DNA of 64,000 bases from JBBQHX01 sp035306065 (GCA_035306065.1 DATGOL010000029.1:10953-74952), one strand, 5' to 3'. Counted from the first letter of the stretch, positions 53,978-62,674 are shown. The notes: generated by a model not told the origin, from the letters alone. Program-made: numbers and translations.

Positions 53978-54691
53978 TCACTGCACGAGGGTGCCTACGC
54001 GCTCACCTCTGATCGCGCTGGCGATTGCCCCGGGCTGGTTGATGTTGAGAACGATCAGGGGTAGCTGATTTTCCTTGCACAGCGTGATGGCGGTCTGGTC
54101 CATCACTGCAAGCTCCTTCACGATCGCATCGCGGTAGCTGATGGTCTCGTACAGCGTGGCCGACGGATCCTTGCGGGGATCGGCGGAATACACACCATCC
54201 ACACCCGTTGCCTTGATGATCAGTTGCGCCTTCATCTGAATTGCACGAAGAACTGCTGCCGTATCAGTGCTAAAGTATGGATTTCCGGTGCCTGCCGCAA
54301 AGATCACCGTGCGTCCCTTCTCGAAGTGACGCAGCGCCCGACGACGAATATAGGGCTCGGCAAGTTCTTCCATGCGTATGGCGGTCATTGCACGCGTATC
54401 CACCCCGGCGCGCTCCAGCACGTCCTGCAGCGCCAGTGCGTTGATCACCGTGCCAAGCATTCCCATATAATCGGCAGACACGCGGTCCATGCCCAACCGG
54501 GAAATCTGCGACCCGCGTACGATATTGCCGCCACCGATAACGATTCCCACCTCGGCTCCGAGGCCAACCACGCTCTTTATCTCGGCGGCGAGCCGGGTGA
54601 TGGTCTCGAAGTCGAGACCAAAACCCTTGTCACCAGCCAGGGCCTCCCCTGAAAGCTTGAGGAGTATGCGTCTGTAGACTAGCTCGGCCAC
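53978..54691 (-). CDS. pyrH: uridylate kinase
   Basis: UMP kinase of the amino-acid kinase fold. 237 residues: RILLKLSGEALAG, VIGGGNIVRG, SADYMGMLGTVINALAL, FAAGTGNPYFSTDTAAVLRA, KATGVDGVYSADP. GTG start 7 nt after the tsf stop. The rpsB-tsf-pyrH-frr order is conserved across bacteria. Confidence 0.97.
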   Translation of the reverse strand: MAELVYRRILLKLSGEALAGDKGFGLDFETITRLAAEIKSVVGLGAEVGIVIGGGNIVRGSQISRLGMDRVSADYMGMLGTVINALALQDVLERAGVDTRAMTAIRMEELAEPYIRRRALRHFEKGRTVIFAAGTGNPYFSTDTAAVLRAIQMKAQLIIKATGVDGVYSADPRKDPSATLYETISYRDAIVKELAVMDQTAITLCKENQLPLIVLNINQPGAIASAIRGERVGTLVQ

Positions 54692-54698
54692 TCTCGCC

Positions 54699-55301
54699 CT
54701 ACTCGCCGAGCTGGAAGCGGACGAAGCGGCGAACCTGGATGTTCTCGCCCACCTTGGACGATGCCTCCTTGATGAGATCCGCTATCGTCTTCTTCGGCTC
54801 ACGCACCCACGGCTGGGAGAGGAGCGCCACTTCCTTGTAGAACGACTCTACCTTGCCCTCGACCATCTTCTGGATGATCGCGTCCGGCTTGCCGCTCTGG
54901 CGAGCCTGGTCTTCAGCGATGCGGCGCTCCTTCTCTACAGCGTCAGCCGGGATGGAATCCTTGTCCACGCCCAGGGGGGCAGCTGCAGCGATGTGCTCGG
55001 CGATGGTGCGTACGAGCTGCTGGAAGTCATCCGTGCGAGCTACGAAATCCGTTTCGCAGTTCAACTCGACGATTACGCCGAGCTTGCCGTTGTGGTGGAT
55101 ATAGCTGCCGATCATGCCTTCGGAGGTGGCGCGGCCGGTGCGGCTCTCCGCCTTTGCGATTCCCTTCTTTCGAAGGTACTCAACGGCCTTCTCCACGTCG
55201 CCGTCATTGGCCTCGAGAGCCTTCTTGCAATCCATCATTCCGGCGCCGGTGCGGCGACGGAGTTCCTGAACGTCTTTTGCGGTGAAAGTTGTAGCAGCCA
55301 T
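54699..55301 (-). CDS. tsf: elongation factor Ts
   Basis: Nucleotide-exchange factor for EF-Tu. 200 residues, the short form found in many non-gamma bacteria. VQELRRRTGAGMMDCKKALEAN at the N-terminus, GVIVELNCETDFVARTDDF in the core, LLSQPWVREPKKTIADL near the end. GAGG lies 9 nt before the ATG. Confidence 0.97.
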   Translation of the reverse strand: MAATTFTAKDVQELRRRTGAGMMDCKKALEANDGDVEKAVEYLRKKGIAKAESRTGRATSEGMIGSYIHHNGKLGVIVELNCETDFVARTDDFQQLVRTIAEHIAAAAPLGVDKDSIPADAVEKERRIAEDQARQSGKPDAIIQKMVEGKVESFYKEVALLSQPWVREPKKTIADLIKEASSKVGENIQVRRFVRFQLGE

Positions 55302-55324
55302 TAGCTGAATCCTCGTTTCATGGA

Positions 55325-55352
55325 AACGCCGCCGGTTGTAGCCGGCGGCGTT
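55325..55352 (-). terminator. intercistronic hairpin rpsB-tsf
   Basis: Perfect 11-bp stem (AACGCCGCCGG with CCGGCGGCGTT) around a 6-nt loop, 24 nt before the tsf ATG and within the 132-nt rpsB-tsf gap. It may partly terminate or tune S2:EF-Ts ratios. Confidence 0.55.
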
Positions 55353-55433
55353 GACAAGTGTACTAGTAGGGGCGGAAGGACACTACCCGCCACCTGAAAC
55401 CTGCGCCTCGGCGTGCGAATCGCCGGAGCCGGT

Positions 55434-56390
55434 TCACGCGCCTTCGCCCTGGCTGGCTTCGGCGGGAGCGGCCGGCTCTGCTGCTGCCGGAGCCGGAGCG
55501 GCTGAACCGGCGGCCGAGTCAGCTGCTGCACCTTCGGCGCTAGCGGCATCGGGGCCCTTGAGCTGGGCGGCGATTGCCTCGGGACGGGCGCGACGACGGC
55601 GGGGCCGACGACGCTTGCGACCATCCTCTGAAGACTCGGGCTCAGCGCCACGGTCCGAGCTGTAGGTGTAGGACTCGACCTCTTCGGACTCGTCACGCAC
55701 CGGAGCCTCACGACGTGCCTCGGAGATGGTGTCCGCCAGGGCACGGGTCATCAGCTCGACCGACCGGATTGCGTCATCGTTGCCCGCGATAGGCACGGTG
55801 ATCAGGTCCGGATCTGCGTTGGTATCGGTGATTGCGATGATCGGAATGCCAAGCTTGTTGGCTTCGTTTACCGCAATACGCTCCTTCTTGGAATCCACGA
55901 CGAACATGAGGCCTGGCAGGCGCGTCATGTTGCGAAGGCCGGAGAGGTTCTTCTCCAGCTTCTCGCGCTCGCGCGACAGAAGCAGCTGCTCCTTCTTGGT
56001 GTAGTTGGAGAACTCACCGCCCTCTTCGGAACCGGCAGCGAGCTCCTTCATCTTGCGGAGCTGCTTCTTCACGGTACCGAAGTTCGTGAGCAGGCCTCCG
56101 AGCCAGCGCTCGGTGACGTGCATGGCGCCGGCGCGCTCTGCCTCTTCGCGAACGATGGCAGACACCTGACGCTTGGTGCAGACGAAGAGGACCTGCTCGC
56201 CACGAACGACTACTTCGCGCGCAAGCTGCTGAGCAGCCTCGAGCTGACGCAGCGTCTTCTGCAGGTCAATGATGTGGATTCCGTTGCGCTCGGCAAAGAT
56301 GAAGCGGCGCATCTTGGGGTTCCAGCGACGGGTCTGGTGCCCGAAGTGTACCCCGGCCTTGAGGAGATCCTCGATTGCGGGTAGGGTCAT
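55434..56390 (-). CDS. rpsB: 30S ribosomal protein S2 with long C-terminal extension
   Basis: 318 residues; typical S2 is 230-260. The core (1-226) is standard: LKAGVHFGHQTRRWNPKM, FIFAERNGIHIIDLQKT, RWLGGLLTNFGTV, LPGLMFVVDSKKE, GIPIIAITDTNADPD. The final 90 residues are low complexity: an acidic stretch (DESEEVESYTYSSDRGAEPE), a basic block (RKRRRPRRRRARPE) and an Ala/Pro tail. The reading frame is intact, so the tail is real. Confidence 0.96.
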   Translation of the reverse strand: MTLPAIEDLLKAGVHFGHQTRRWNPKMRRFIFAERNGIHIIDLQKTLRQLEAAQQLAREVVVRGEQVLFVCTKRQVSAIVREEAERAGAMHVTERWLGGLLTNFGTVKKQLRKMKELAAGSEEGGEFSNYTKKEQLLLSREREKLEKNLSGLRNMTRLPGLMFVVDSKKERIAVNEANKLGIPIIAITDTNADPDLITVPIAGNDDAIRSVELMTRALADTISEARREAPVRDESEEVESYTYSSDRGAEPESSEDGRKRRRPRRRRARPEAIAAQLKGPDAASAEGAAADSAAGSAAPAPAAAEPAAPAEASQGEGA

Positions 56391-56495
56391 TGCTCTTTAC
56401 AAAAGGTTGGTTGAAAATCCTCCGCTTCCTTCGCTGCCTTGCCCACCGGCATGGCCGGACCCGGGCAATGACTCCGGAAGCGTGTGTGGTTTCGG

Positions 56496-56567
56496 TTGGG
56501 CATCCCGCGGGAGCGGTGCAGGAATCGCCATTGGCGACGCTGCCTGCTCCTGCGGGGGATGCGCCAA
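56496..56567. promoter_or_regulatory. long hairpin in rpsI-rpsB gap
   Basis: TTGGGCATCCC (56496-56506) pairs with GGGATGC-G-CCAA (56556-56567) with one bulged base, continuing into GCGGGAGC (56507-56514) against GCTCC.GC, with an inner TCGCC-ATT-GGCGA stem. It fills much of the 182-nt gap between the rpsI stop and the rpsB ATG. It may terminate rplM-rpsI or act as an rpsB leader structure. Confidence 0.5.
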
Positions 56568-56572
56568 TCCGT

Positions 56573-56968
56573 TTAGCGCTTCGAGAACTGGAAGCGCTTG
56601 CGGGCCTTCGGACGGCCCGGCTTCTTGCGCTCCACTGCACGCGCATCACGCGTGAGCAGTCCGAGCTCGCGAAGCCTTACGCGGTACGACTCGTCGCCGG
56701 CGACCAGTGCACGCGCGACAGCCAGGCGAAGGGCACCGGCCTGGCCGGAAGCACCGCCACCCGTCAGGTTCGCCTTCACGTCGAAGCTGCCGAGGGTATC
56801 AGTAGCCGCGAACGGCTGCTGAATCATGGAGACGAGTGTGGGACGCGGGAAGTAGTCGCCGAGGGTACGGCCGTTCACTTCCCACTTGCCCGAACCGGGC
56901 TTGAGATAAACGCGGCAAACGGCCTCCTTGCGGCGACCGACAGCGTGCAGAGTCTGGGAGTCTGCCAT
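56573..56968 (-). CDS. rpsI: 30S ribosomal protein S9
   Basis: 131 residues matching S9: AVGRRKEAVCRVYLKPGSG, GDYFPRPT, LTGGGASGQAGALRLAVARAL, and the conserved ending RDARAVERKKPGRPKARKRFQFSKR split across the last 25 residues. The start overlaps the rplM stop by 1 nt. Confidence 0.97.
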   Translation of the reverse strand: MADSQTLHAVGRRKEAVCRVYLKPGSGKWEVNGRTLGDYFPRPTLVSMIQQPFAATDTLGSFDVKANLTGGGASGQAGALRLAVARALVAGDESYRVRLRELGLLTRDARAVERKKPGRPKARKRFQFSKR

Positions 56969-57417
56969 TACCTGGCCTCGAGGGAGCTGAAGGTCAACGG
57001 CTGCGGCTGCTGGGCAGCATGGGGATGCTCGGAGCCGGCGTAAACGCGCAGCTTGCGACGGAGCGTCTGGCGGGCAAGGCTGGTCTTGGGCAGCATGCCG
57101 TAGACAGCCTTTTCGATCACGCGCTCCGGATGCTTGGCGAGCATGGTGCGGAAGGGCGTGAAGCGCTCGTGTCCCATGTAGCCGGTGTGACGGAAGTACT
57201 GCTTCTGATCCGCCTTGCGACCGGTGACGCGAACCTTGTCCGCATTGATGACGATGACATTGTCACCGGTATCCATATGCGGGGTGTAGATGGGCTTGTG
57301 CTTGCCGCGAATGACCTTGGCGATCTCGGCTGCGAGGCGGCCGAGCACCATGCCATCGGCATCCACCACGAACCAGCTGTGGCTGATGTCGGTGGGCTTG
57401 GCGCTGAACGTTTTCAT
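56968..57417 (-). CDS. rplM: 50S ribosomal protein L13
   Basis: 149 residues matching L13: WFVVDADGMVLGRLAAEIAK, GKHKPIYTPHMDTGDNVIVI, RHTGYMGHERF, VYGMLPKTSLARQTLRRKL. First gene of rplM-rpsI, with a strong promoter about 100 nt upstream and a roughly 90-nt leader that contains the palindrome CGGGTTGCAACCCG (57459-57472). Confidence 0.97.
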   Translation of the reverse strand: MKTFSAKPTDISHSWFVVDADGMVLGRLAAEIAKVIRGKHKPIYTPHMDTGDNVIVINADKVRVTGRKADQKQYFRHTGYMGHERFTPFRTMLAKHPERVIEKAVYGMLPKTSLARQTLRRKLRVYAGSEHPHAAQQPQPLTFSSLEAR

Positions 57418-57513
57418 GAGGTAGGAATCGAACTAATGGGTCCTTCGCCTCACCGGTGCGGGTTGCAACCCGGGTCTCGGCCGCCATTCAAGGCAGTTTT
57501 TGGACAGACTCGT

Positions 57514-57542
57514 AACGTACGCGAGGCTTTGGGAAGTGTCAA
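57514..57542 (-). promoter_or_regulatory. rplM-rpsI promoter
   Basis: Minus strand: perfect -35 TTGACA (57542-57537), 17-nt spacer, -10 TACGTT (57519-57514). Start near 57507 leaves a leader of about 90 nt before the rplM ATG. Confidence 0.75.
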
Positions 57543-57556
57543 CGGGAGCAGCCGGG

Positions 57557-58057
57557 CTACTCCAACTCCACCAGCGCAGCCCCTTTCTCCACCGCCTGGC
57601 CAGCCTCCACCAGTACGCGAGACACCGTCCCACCCGTCGTGGCCCTGAGTTCGTTCTCCATCTTCATCGCTTCCATCACCACCAGTCCCTGCCCCGCCTC
57701 CACCACCGCGCCCACCTCCACGTTCACGCGCACGATCATTCCGGGCATGGGAGCAACCAGAGGCTTCGGCCCTGCGGCCGCAGCAGATTGCTGCACCATG
57801 TCCTGGATGGCGCGTCGTCGCTCGTCCAGGGCCTCCACCTCGAATCGCCAGCCATCGAGGGAGATGGCGTAGCGGCCGCGCCCCGGAAGTCGCCGTACCG
57901 CTGCGCGATGCGCCAGTCCATTCGCATCGAGCCGGTACGTAGGAGTACCGGGAACGGCTGTGAGGTCAGCCTCCAGTGGTGCTCCGTCCACCAGCACCGA
58001 ATTGTCGGAGAGTTCCACCTCCAGACGCCGCCCATCGACCTCCACCAGGTACTTCAT
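57557..58057 (-). CDS. biotin carboxyl carrier protein/domain
   Basis: 166 residues from ATG 58057, overlapping the RNA-methyltransferase stop by 4 nt. The C-terminal 70 residues are a biotinyl domain with Lys132 in VVMEAMKMENEL, preceded by VAPMPGMIVRVNVEVGAVVEAGQ. The N-terminal 90 residues (YLVEVDGRRLEVELSDN, RFEVEALDERRRAIQDM) resemble the linker/BT-like part of propionyl- or methylcrotonyl-CoA carboxylase alpha subunits. It belongs with the biotin carboxylase and carboxyltransferase upstream and not with accD. Confidence 0.92.
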   Translation of the reverse strand: MKYLVEVDGRRLEVELSDNSVLVDGAPLEADLTAVPGTPTYRLDANGLAHRAAVRRLPGRGRYAISLDGWRFEVEALDERRRAIQDMVQQSAAAAGPKPLVAPMPGMIVRVNVEVGAVVEAGQGLVVMEAMKMENELRATTGGTVSRVLVEAGQAVEKGAALVELE

Positions 58058-59415
58058 TCGCTGCTTGCCTCCTGAACGAACTCGCACACGACTTCCACGT
58101 GCGACGTCTGCGGGAACATGTCAAATGCGCGAACCGACGCCACCTGCCACCCCGGCAGGCGGGTGACATCCCTTGCAAGGGTTGCAGGATTGCAGCTCAC
58201 GTAGATCAGGTGTGACGGTCTGGGCTTGCCGGCAGCGAGAAGTTCCGTGACGCGCGCGTGCAGGCCGGCACGTGGCGGGTTCACGATCACGAGATCTGCG
58301 GGCAGAGCGTCTGGAAGGGCGCGTTCAACCGAAGCGGCAATGGAGAGCGAGGGAGGCGGCAGTGTTTGCGCGGCGAACGCTGCCGCTGCAGGGTCGCGTT
58401 CGATCGCGGTAACTCGAACCCCGGCAGCAGCCAGTCTGCTGGCATACGCTCCGGTGCCCGAGTAGGCGTCTACAGCCGTGCGCGGCTGCCTGGCGAGCGC
58501 AAGGTTCAGTACGTGCGAGCGCACGGCCTCGGCAACCGACGGGTTGACCTGCACGAAAGACGCGCCCGGCTCCAGGTCCAGTGTGTCGCCAGGCATGTCC
58601 GCCACCACGTCTGCCGGCCGGCCGCGCAGCAGCTCCGGTGCGCCATCCTCGCCTGCCCACCACAGTTCCGCCACCTCAGGTACGGCATCGGCAAAATCGC
58701 CTGCGGCCTCCCAGCTTTCGCCACCCTGAACCACCAGTGCGACGCCTTCGCTCGTGAGGCGTGCAGCCACACGCAGTGACTTCGCCTCGGGCAGCAGATC
58801 ACCAGCCCTGAGAACCGCACCCCACGCCTCCAGCAACCCCTCGCTCGAGATGGGGCAGTCGGCCAACGGAAATACCACGGAAGGATTGTCGAACGGATGG
58901 AGACCCGCAATCCAGCGTGAATCGGCCGGCGCGAGCGCGTCGTGAGGCATCTCTTCCCCCGCGACGCGCTCTCTCAGAGCGAGAGTAAGCTTTGCCCTGT
59001 AACGCCACTGCTCCGGGCTTGGCTCAACCGGAGGAACGTCAACCGCACGCTTGCCGATACGAAGGAATGCATCCTCCACGATCCGGCGCTTCGCATCCAG
59101 CTGTGCCGGATAATCCATGTGCTGCAACTGGCACCCGCCACACGAATCCCGCTCATAGTGCTCACATGGCGGATCTACCCTCGCGGGCGACGCCACCTCG
59201 AGTTTCGTGAGGCGCCCGCGCGCGAATGACCTGCCCACGGCAGCGGTTGCCACACCCTCGTCGCCGGGTGCAGTCCTTGGCAGGAACACAACCAGACCTC
59301 CAGCGCGCGCAACCCCATCGCCGCCGGCCGCAATCGACTCCACGGCAACCCTTAGCTCGCGAACCTCAGCCGGGGATGCTTCATGGCCGGTTGTACGGCG
59401 CTCACCTCGCCTCAC
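58054..59415 (-). CDS. 23S rRNA/tRNA uracil-5-methyltransferase (RumA/TrmA family)
   Basis: 453 residues from GTG 59415, which overlaps the biotin carboxylase stop (GTGA). TRAM RNA-binding domain (about 18-75), 4Fe-4S cysteines Cys84, Cys92, Cys95 (CEHYERDSCGGCQLQH) and Cys187 (PLADCPIS), SAM motif AVDAYSGTGAYASRLAAAG, and the C-terminal catalytic VSCNPATLARDVTRL with the cysteine nucleophile. The four-Cys cluster fits the RlmD/RlmC branch. It lies between biotin carboxylase and biotin carrier genes. Confidence 0.92.
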   Translation of the reverse strand: MRRGERRTTGHEASPAEVRELRVAVESIAAGGDGVARAGGLVVFLPRTAPGDEGVATAAVGRSFARGRLTKLEVASPARVDPPCEHYERDSCGGCQLQHMDYPAQLDAKRRIVEDAFLRIGKRAVDVPPVEPSPEQWRYRAKLTLALRERVAGEEMPHDALAPADSRWIAGLHPFDNPSVVFPLADCPISSEGLLEAWGAVLRAGDLLPEAKSLRVAARLTSEGVALVVQGGESWEAAGDFADAVPEVAELWWAGEDGAPELLRGRPADVVADMPGDTLDLEPGASFVQVNPSVAEAVRSHVLNLALARQPRTAVDAYSGTGAYASRLAAAGVRVTAIERDPAAAAFAAQTLPPPSLSIAASVERALPDALPADLVIVNPPRAGLHARVTELLAAGKPRPSHLIYVSCNPATLARDVTRLPGWQVASVRAFDMFPQTSHVEVVCEFVQEASSE

Positions 59416-60926
59416 CGTCTCAGCCCTTCCGCCCGAGCAACACGTTGCCATGCAGACTCCGCCTGCCGCACTGCCGCACCTGCAGGCGATCCTCCATTTG
59501 CGCGAGCACGATCTGCGTCGGCAAGGAGTGCAGCGACAACCGCAGCAAGCCGAACCTGCTCCTCCGGTGCGCGAGCACCGGTAATCGCCTCCAGGTTCTG
59601 CTCCAGCCACTGGATGGTAACGTTGCCTGCACGATAGTCCGGATGCTCCATGACGCGAAGGTGGAAGTCGCGTGACGTCTCGACTCCGGACACGGTGAGT
59701 TCGTGCAGGGCACGACACATCCGCTCGATGGCGTCCTCGCGTGTGGCAGCGTGCACGATGAGCTTCGCGAGCATCGGATCGTAGTACAGCCCAACCTCGC
59801 TCCCCGCGATGATGCCACCGTCCCATCGAACACCAGGACCGCCGGGAACCTGCAGGAACTCGATCCGGCCAGTGGATGGCAGGAACCCGTTGGACGGATC
59901 CTCGCTCGTTATGCGGCATTCGATGGCCCAGCCACGTGGCTGGATCTCCTCCTGCCGGAACGGAAGCTGCTCGCCTGCCGCGATCCGGAGCTGCCACTGC
60001 ACCAGGTCGATTCCGGTGACGAGTTCCGTCACGGGGTGCTCTACCTGGATGCGCGTGTTCATCTCGAGGAAATAAAAATTGCCCTTCGCGTCGAGCAGGA
60101 ACTCACACGTGCCGGCATTCACATACCCAACCGCTCGTGCGGCTGCCACGGCAGTCTCACCCATGCGCGTGCGAAGCTCCGCGTTCACGGCGATACTCGG
60201 CGCTTCCTCGATCATCTTCTGGTGGCGCCGCTGGATGGAGCACTCCCGCTCACCAAGATGGAGAACGTTGCCATGCTGGTCCGCAAGCACCTGGATCTCA
60301 ACGTGGCGCGGGCCCTCGATGTACTTCTCCACGTAAACCGCGTCATCACCAAAGGCATTGAGCGCCTCACGACGCGCCGACTCGAGCGCCGTGGAGAGTT
60401 CCCCCTGCTCCCTCACGATGCGCATACCCTTTCCGCCACCGCCCGCCGCAGCCTTGAGCAGAACGGGATAGCCGTACTGATCTGCAATGGCGGCCGCTTC
60501 CTCCGCATCACGCAGCGCCTCCTGCGTACCCGGAACAACCGGCACACCAGCAGCAGTCACGAGGTGCCTTGCCGCAGTCTTGCTGCCCATTCCCTCGATG
60601 GCTTCAGCCGACGGACCAATCCAGGTGAGACCGGCATCGCGCACCGCCCGGGCGAACCATGCACGCTCTGCCAGGAAGCCATAACCCGGGTGAATTGCCT
60701 CCGCGCCTGACGCCTTCGCCGCCTCGATTATCCGCTCGCCAACCAGATAGCTCTCCGATGCCGGCGAAGCTCCAATGTGCACTGCGGCGTCCGCTTCGTG
60801 CACATGTGGGGCGTTCGCGTCTGCATCGCTGTAAACCGCGATGGACTTCACGCCAAGTTCACGACATGCGCGTACGATGCGCAGCGCAATCTCGCCGCGG
60901 TTGGCAATTAGAATGGAACGGAACAT
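59412..60926 (-). CDS. accC: biotin carboxylase subunit of an acyl-CoA carboxylase
   Basis: ATP-dependent carboxylation of biotin. 504 residues from ATG 60926, giving MFRSILIANRGEIALRIVRAC; ATG 60959 is an alternative. ATP-grasp motifs: LLKAAAGGGGKGMRIV, EKYIEGPRHVEIQVLAD, GERECSIQRRHQKMIEEAP, FLEMNTRIQVEHPVTE and the C-terminal biotin carboxylase domain. There is no fused biotinyl domain: residues 445-504 are an Ala-rich tail. The symbol is used for the subunit type; the acyl-CoA substrate is set by the adjacent carboxyltransferase. Confidence 0.94.
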   Translation of the reverse strand: MFRSILIANRGEIALRIVRACRELGVKSIAVYSDADANAPHVHEADAAVHIGASPASESYLVGERIIEAAKASGAEAIHPGYGFLAERAWFARAVRDAGLTWIGPSAEAIEGMGSKTAARHLVTAAGVPVVPGTQEALRDAEEAAAIADQYGYPVLLKAAAGGGGKGMRIVREQGELSTALESARREALNAFGDDAVYVEKYIEGPRHVEIQVLADQHGNVLHLGERECSIQRRHQKMIEEAPSIAVNAELRTRMGETAVAAARAVGYVNAGTCEFLLDAKGNFYFLEMNTRIQVEHPVTELVTGIDLVQWQLRIAAGEQLPFRQEEIQPRGWAIECRITSEDPSNGFLPSTGRIEFLQVPGGPGVRWDGGIIAGSEVGLYYDPMLAKLIVHAATREDAIERMCRALHELTVSGVETSRDFHLRVMEHPDYRAGNVTIQWLEQNLEAITGARAPEEQVRLAAVVAALLADADRARANGGSPAGAAVRQAESAWQRVARAEGLRR

Positions 60927-60950
60927 TCGGGGATGCGTCGATCGTGAGTC

Positions 60951-61094
60951 GTCAGTCATCAGTATGAGTCATCGGTGACTGCCGCTGCCAGCTTCCAGGG
61001 CAGCACCGAACGAGAACATGAATCCACGGCAATTGCCCGCAGTCGACAGAGGTCGCCGTTACCGACGATTGCCGACTGACTACTGGTGACTGCC
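60951..61094. repeat. GACT-rich short repeats
   Basis: The 168-nt gap between the carboxyltransferase stop and the biotin carboxylase start has degenerate GAGTC/CAGTC/GACTG repeats clustered at 60945-60982 and 61073-61094. The 10-mer GGTGACTGCC occurs at 60974-60983 and 61085-61094. Spacing is irregular. It looks like simple intergenic repeat DNA. Confidence 0.6.
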
Positions 61095-62639
61095 TCACAA
61101 CGGCATCGTGCCGTGCTTCTTGCGCGGATTGCTGTCCCGCTTGCCCTGGAGCGATTCCAGTGCACTGATCAGCCTCGGGCGCGTTTCGCGCGGATCAATC
61201 ACGTCATCCAGATAGCCGCGTCCGGCCGCGATGTAAGGGTGCGCAAAGCGCTCGCGATATTCCTCGATCTTCGCATCGGTTGCAGCCACCGGATCGTCCG
61301 ACGCAGCAATCTCCTTGCGATACAGGATCTCCACGGCGCCCTTCGGACCCATGACTGCAATCTCCGCGCTCGGCCACGCAACATTATAGTCGCCGCGAAT
61401 GTGTTTGGAGCTCATCACGTCGTAGGCGCCGCCGTACGCCTTGCGCGTTATCACGGTGAGCTTGGGGACAGTGGCTTCGCAGTATGCATAGAGAAGCTTT
61501 GCACCATGCTTGATGATCCCTCCGTGCTCCTGTCCTACGCCGGGCAGAAATCCGGGAACGTCTTCCAGGGTCACGATCGGAATGTTGAACGCATCGCAGA
61601 ACCTTATGAACCGCGCTGCCTTCACCGACGCTCCAATGTCCAGCACCCCCGCCAGTACCGCGGGCTGATTGGCAACGATACCAACACTGTATCCGCCGAG
61701 GTGCGCGAAGCCGCAGATGATGTTGGCGGCGAAGCCTGCCTGCACCTCGTACAGTTCGCCGTCGTCAACGATGCGCCTTATGACATCATGCATGTCGTAA
61801 GGCTTGTTCGGGTTCTCGGGGATTATGCTGAGCAGTTCTTCGTCGCTGCGATCATGCGGGTCCGTGCCGGCGCCGCGCGGGGCGTCGTCCAGGTTGTTCG
61901 ACGGGATGTATCTGAACAGCTCGCGGATTGCCGTGAGGCACTCGACTTCCGAGTCGTGCGTGAAGTGCGCAACGCCCGAAGTGGAGGCGTGGGTGTCTGC
62001 GCCGCCGAGTTCCTCCATCGTTACGTCTTCGTGCGTCACGGTCTTCACCACGTTAGGCCCCGTGACGAACATGTAGGACGTACCGCGCACCATGTAGATG
62101 AAGTCCGTGATTGCCGGCGAGTATACCGCGCCGCCGGCACAGGGGCCGAGTATCGCCGAAATCTGCGGCACCACACCGGAAGCCAGCGTGTTGCGCAGGA
62201 AAATGTCGGCATATCCGCCAAGCGACACGACACCTTCCTGGATTCTCGCTCCACCCGAGTCGTTCAGGCCGATCACGGGGGCTCCGTTGCGCACGGCGAG
62301 GTCCATAACCTTGACGATTCTCGCGGCGTGGGCTTCGGACAGCGATCCACCGAACACGGTGAAGTCCTGCGAGAACACATATACCAGCCGGCCGTTCACC
62401 CGACCGTAGCCGGTAACCACCCCATCGCCGTAGATGGGGTCCGCTCCGTTCTCCACGCTTCGTGCAGTGACAAACCGGTCGATCTCAACCAGGCTTCCCT
62501 CGTCCAGCAGGATCTCCAGCCTCTCCCGGGCGGAGAGCTTCCCTTTCGCATGCTGCGCCTCGAGCCTTGCCTGCCCTCCACCGAGTTCCGACTCGGCACG
62601 GCGGCGCTCCAGAAGCGCGAGATTATCGGCCATAGACAT
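61095..62639 (-). CDS. acyl-CoA carboxylase carboxyltransferase (PccB/MmdA family)
   Basis: 514 residues with both crotonase-fold halves fused. The N-half has GLNDSGGARIQEGVVSLGGY and GPCAGGAVYSPAITDF. The C-half has FIRFCDAFNIPIVTLEDVPG, ITRKAYGGAYDVMSSKHI and WPSAEIAVMGPKGAVEI. The C-terminus RKKHGTMPL is typical of propionyl-CoA carboxylase beta and methylmalonyl-CoA decarboxylase alpha. With the biotin carboxylase and carrier downstream, a propionyl-CoA carboxylase is most likely. No decarboxylase membrane subunits are nearby. No Shine-Dalgarno: the promoter -10 ends 6 nt before the ATG. Confidence 0.94.
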   Translation of the reverse strand: MSMADNLALLERRRAESELGGGQARLEAQHAKGKLSARERLEILLDEGSLVEIDRFVTARSVENGADPIYGDGVVTGYGRVNGRLVYVFSQDFTVFGGSLSEAHAARIVKVMDLAVRNGAPVIGLNDSGGARIQEGVVSLGGYADIFLRNTLASGVVPQISAILGPCAGGAVYSPAITDFIYMVRGTSYMFVTGPNVVKTVTHEDVTMEELGGADTHASTSGVAHFTHDSEVECLTAIRELFRYIPSNNLDDAPRGAGTDPHDRSDEELLSIIPENPNKPYDMHDVIRRIVDDGELYEVQAGFAANIICGFAHLGGYSVGIVANQPAVLAGVLDIGASVKAARFIRFCDAFNIPIVTLEDVPGFLPGVGQEHGGIIKHGAKLLYAYCEATVPKLTVITRKAYGGAYDVMSSKHIRGDYNVAWPSAEIAVMGPKGAVEILYRKEIAASDDPVAATDAKIEEYRERFAHPYIAAGRGYLDDVIDPRETRPRLISALESLQGKRDSNPRKKHGTMPL

Positions 62640-62645
62640 GGCGAC

Positions 62646-62674
62646 AAGCTAGCCGGAGCAACCGGAACGATGAA
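62646..62674 (-). promoter_or_regulatory. carboxyltransferase promoter, predicted leaderless
   Basis: Minus strand: TTCATC (62674-62669), 17-nt spacer, TAGCTT (62651-62646), then GTCGCC and ATG at 62639. It shares GCTCCGGCTAGCTTG with the EIIA promoter at 25877-25891. The -35 is weak. Confidence 0.5.

Noticed and set aside
59416..59997. N-terminal extension of the RNA methyltransferase
   Set aside because: It overlaps the biotin carboxylase and reads as Arg/Cys-rich noise; GTG 59415 gives a normal TRAM start.
60945..61094. CRISPR-like array
   Set aside because: Units are too short and irregular, without uniform spacers, and there are no cas genes.
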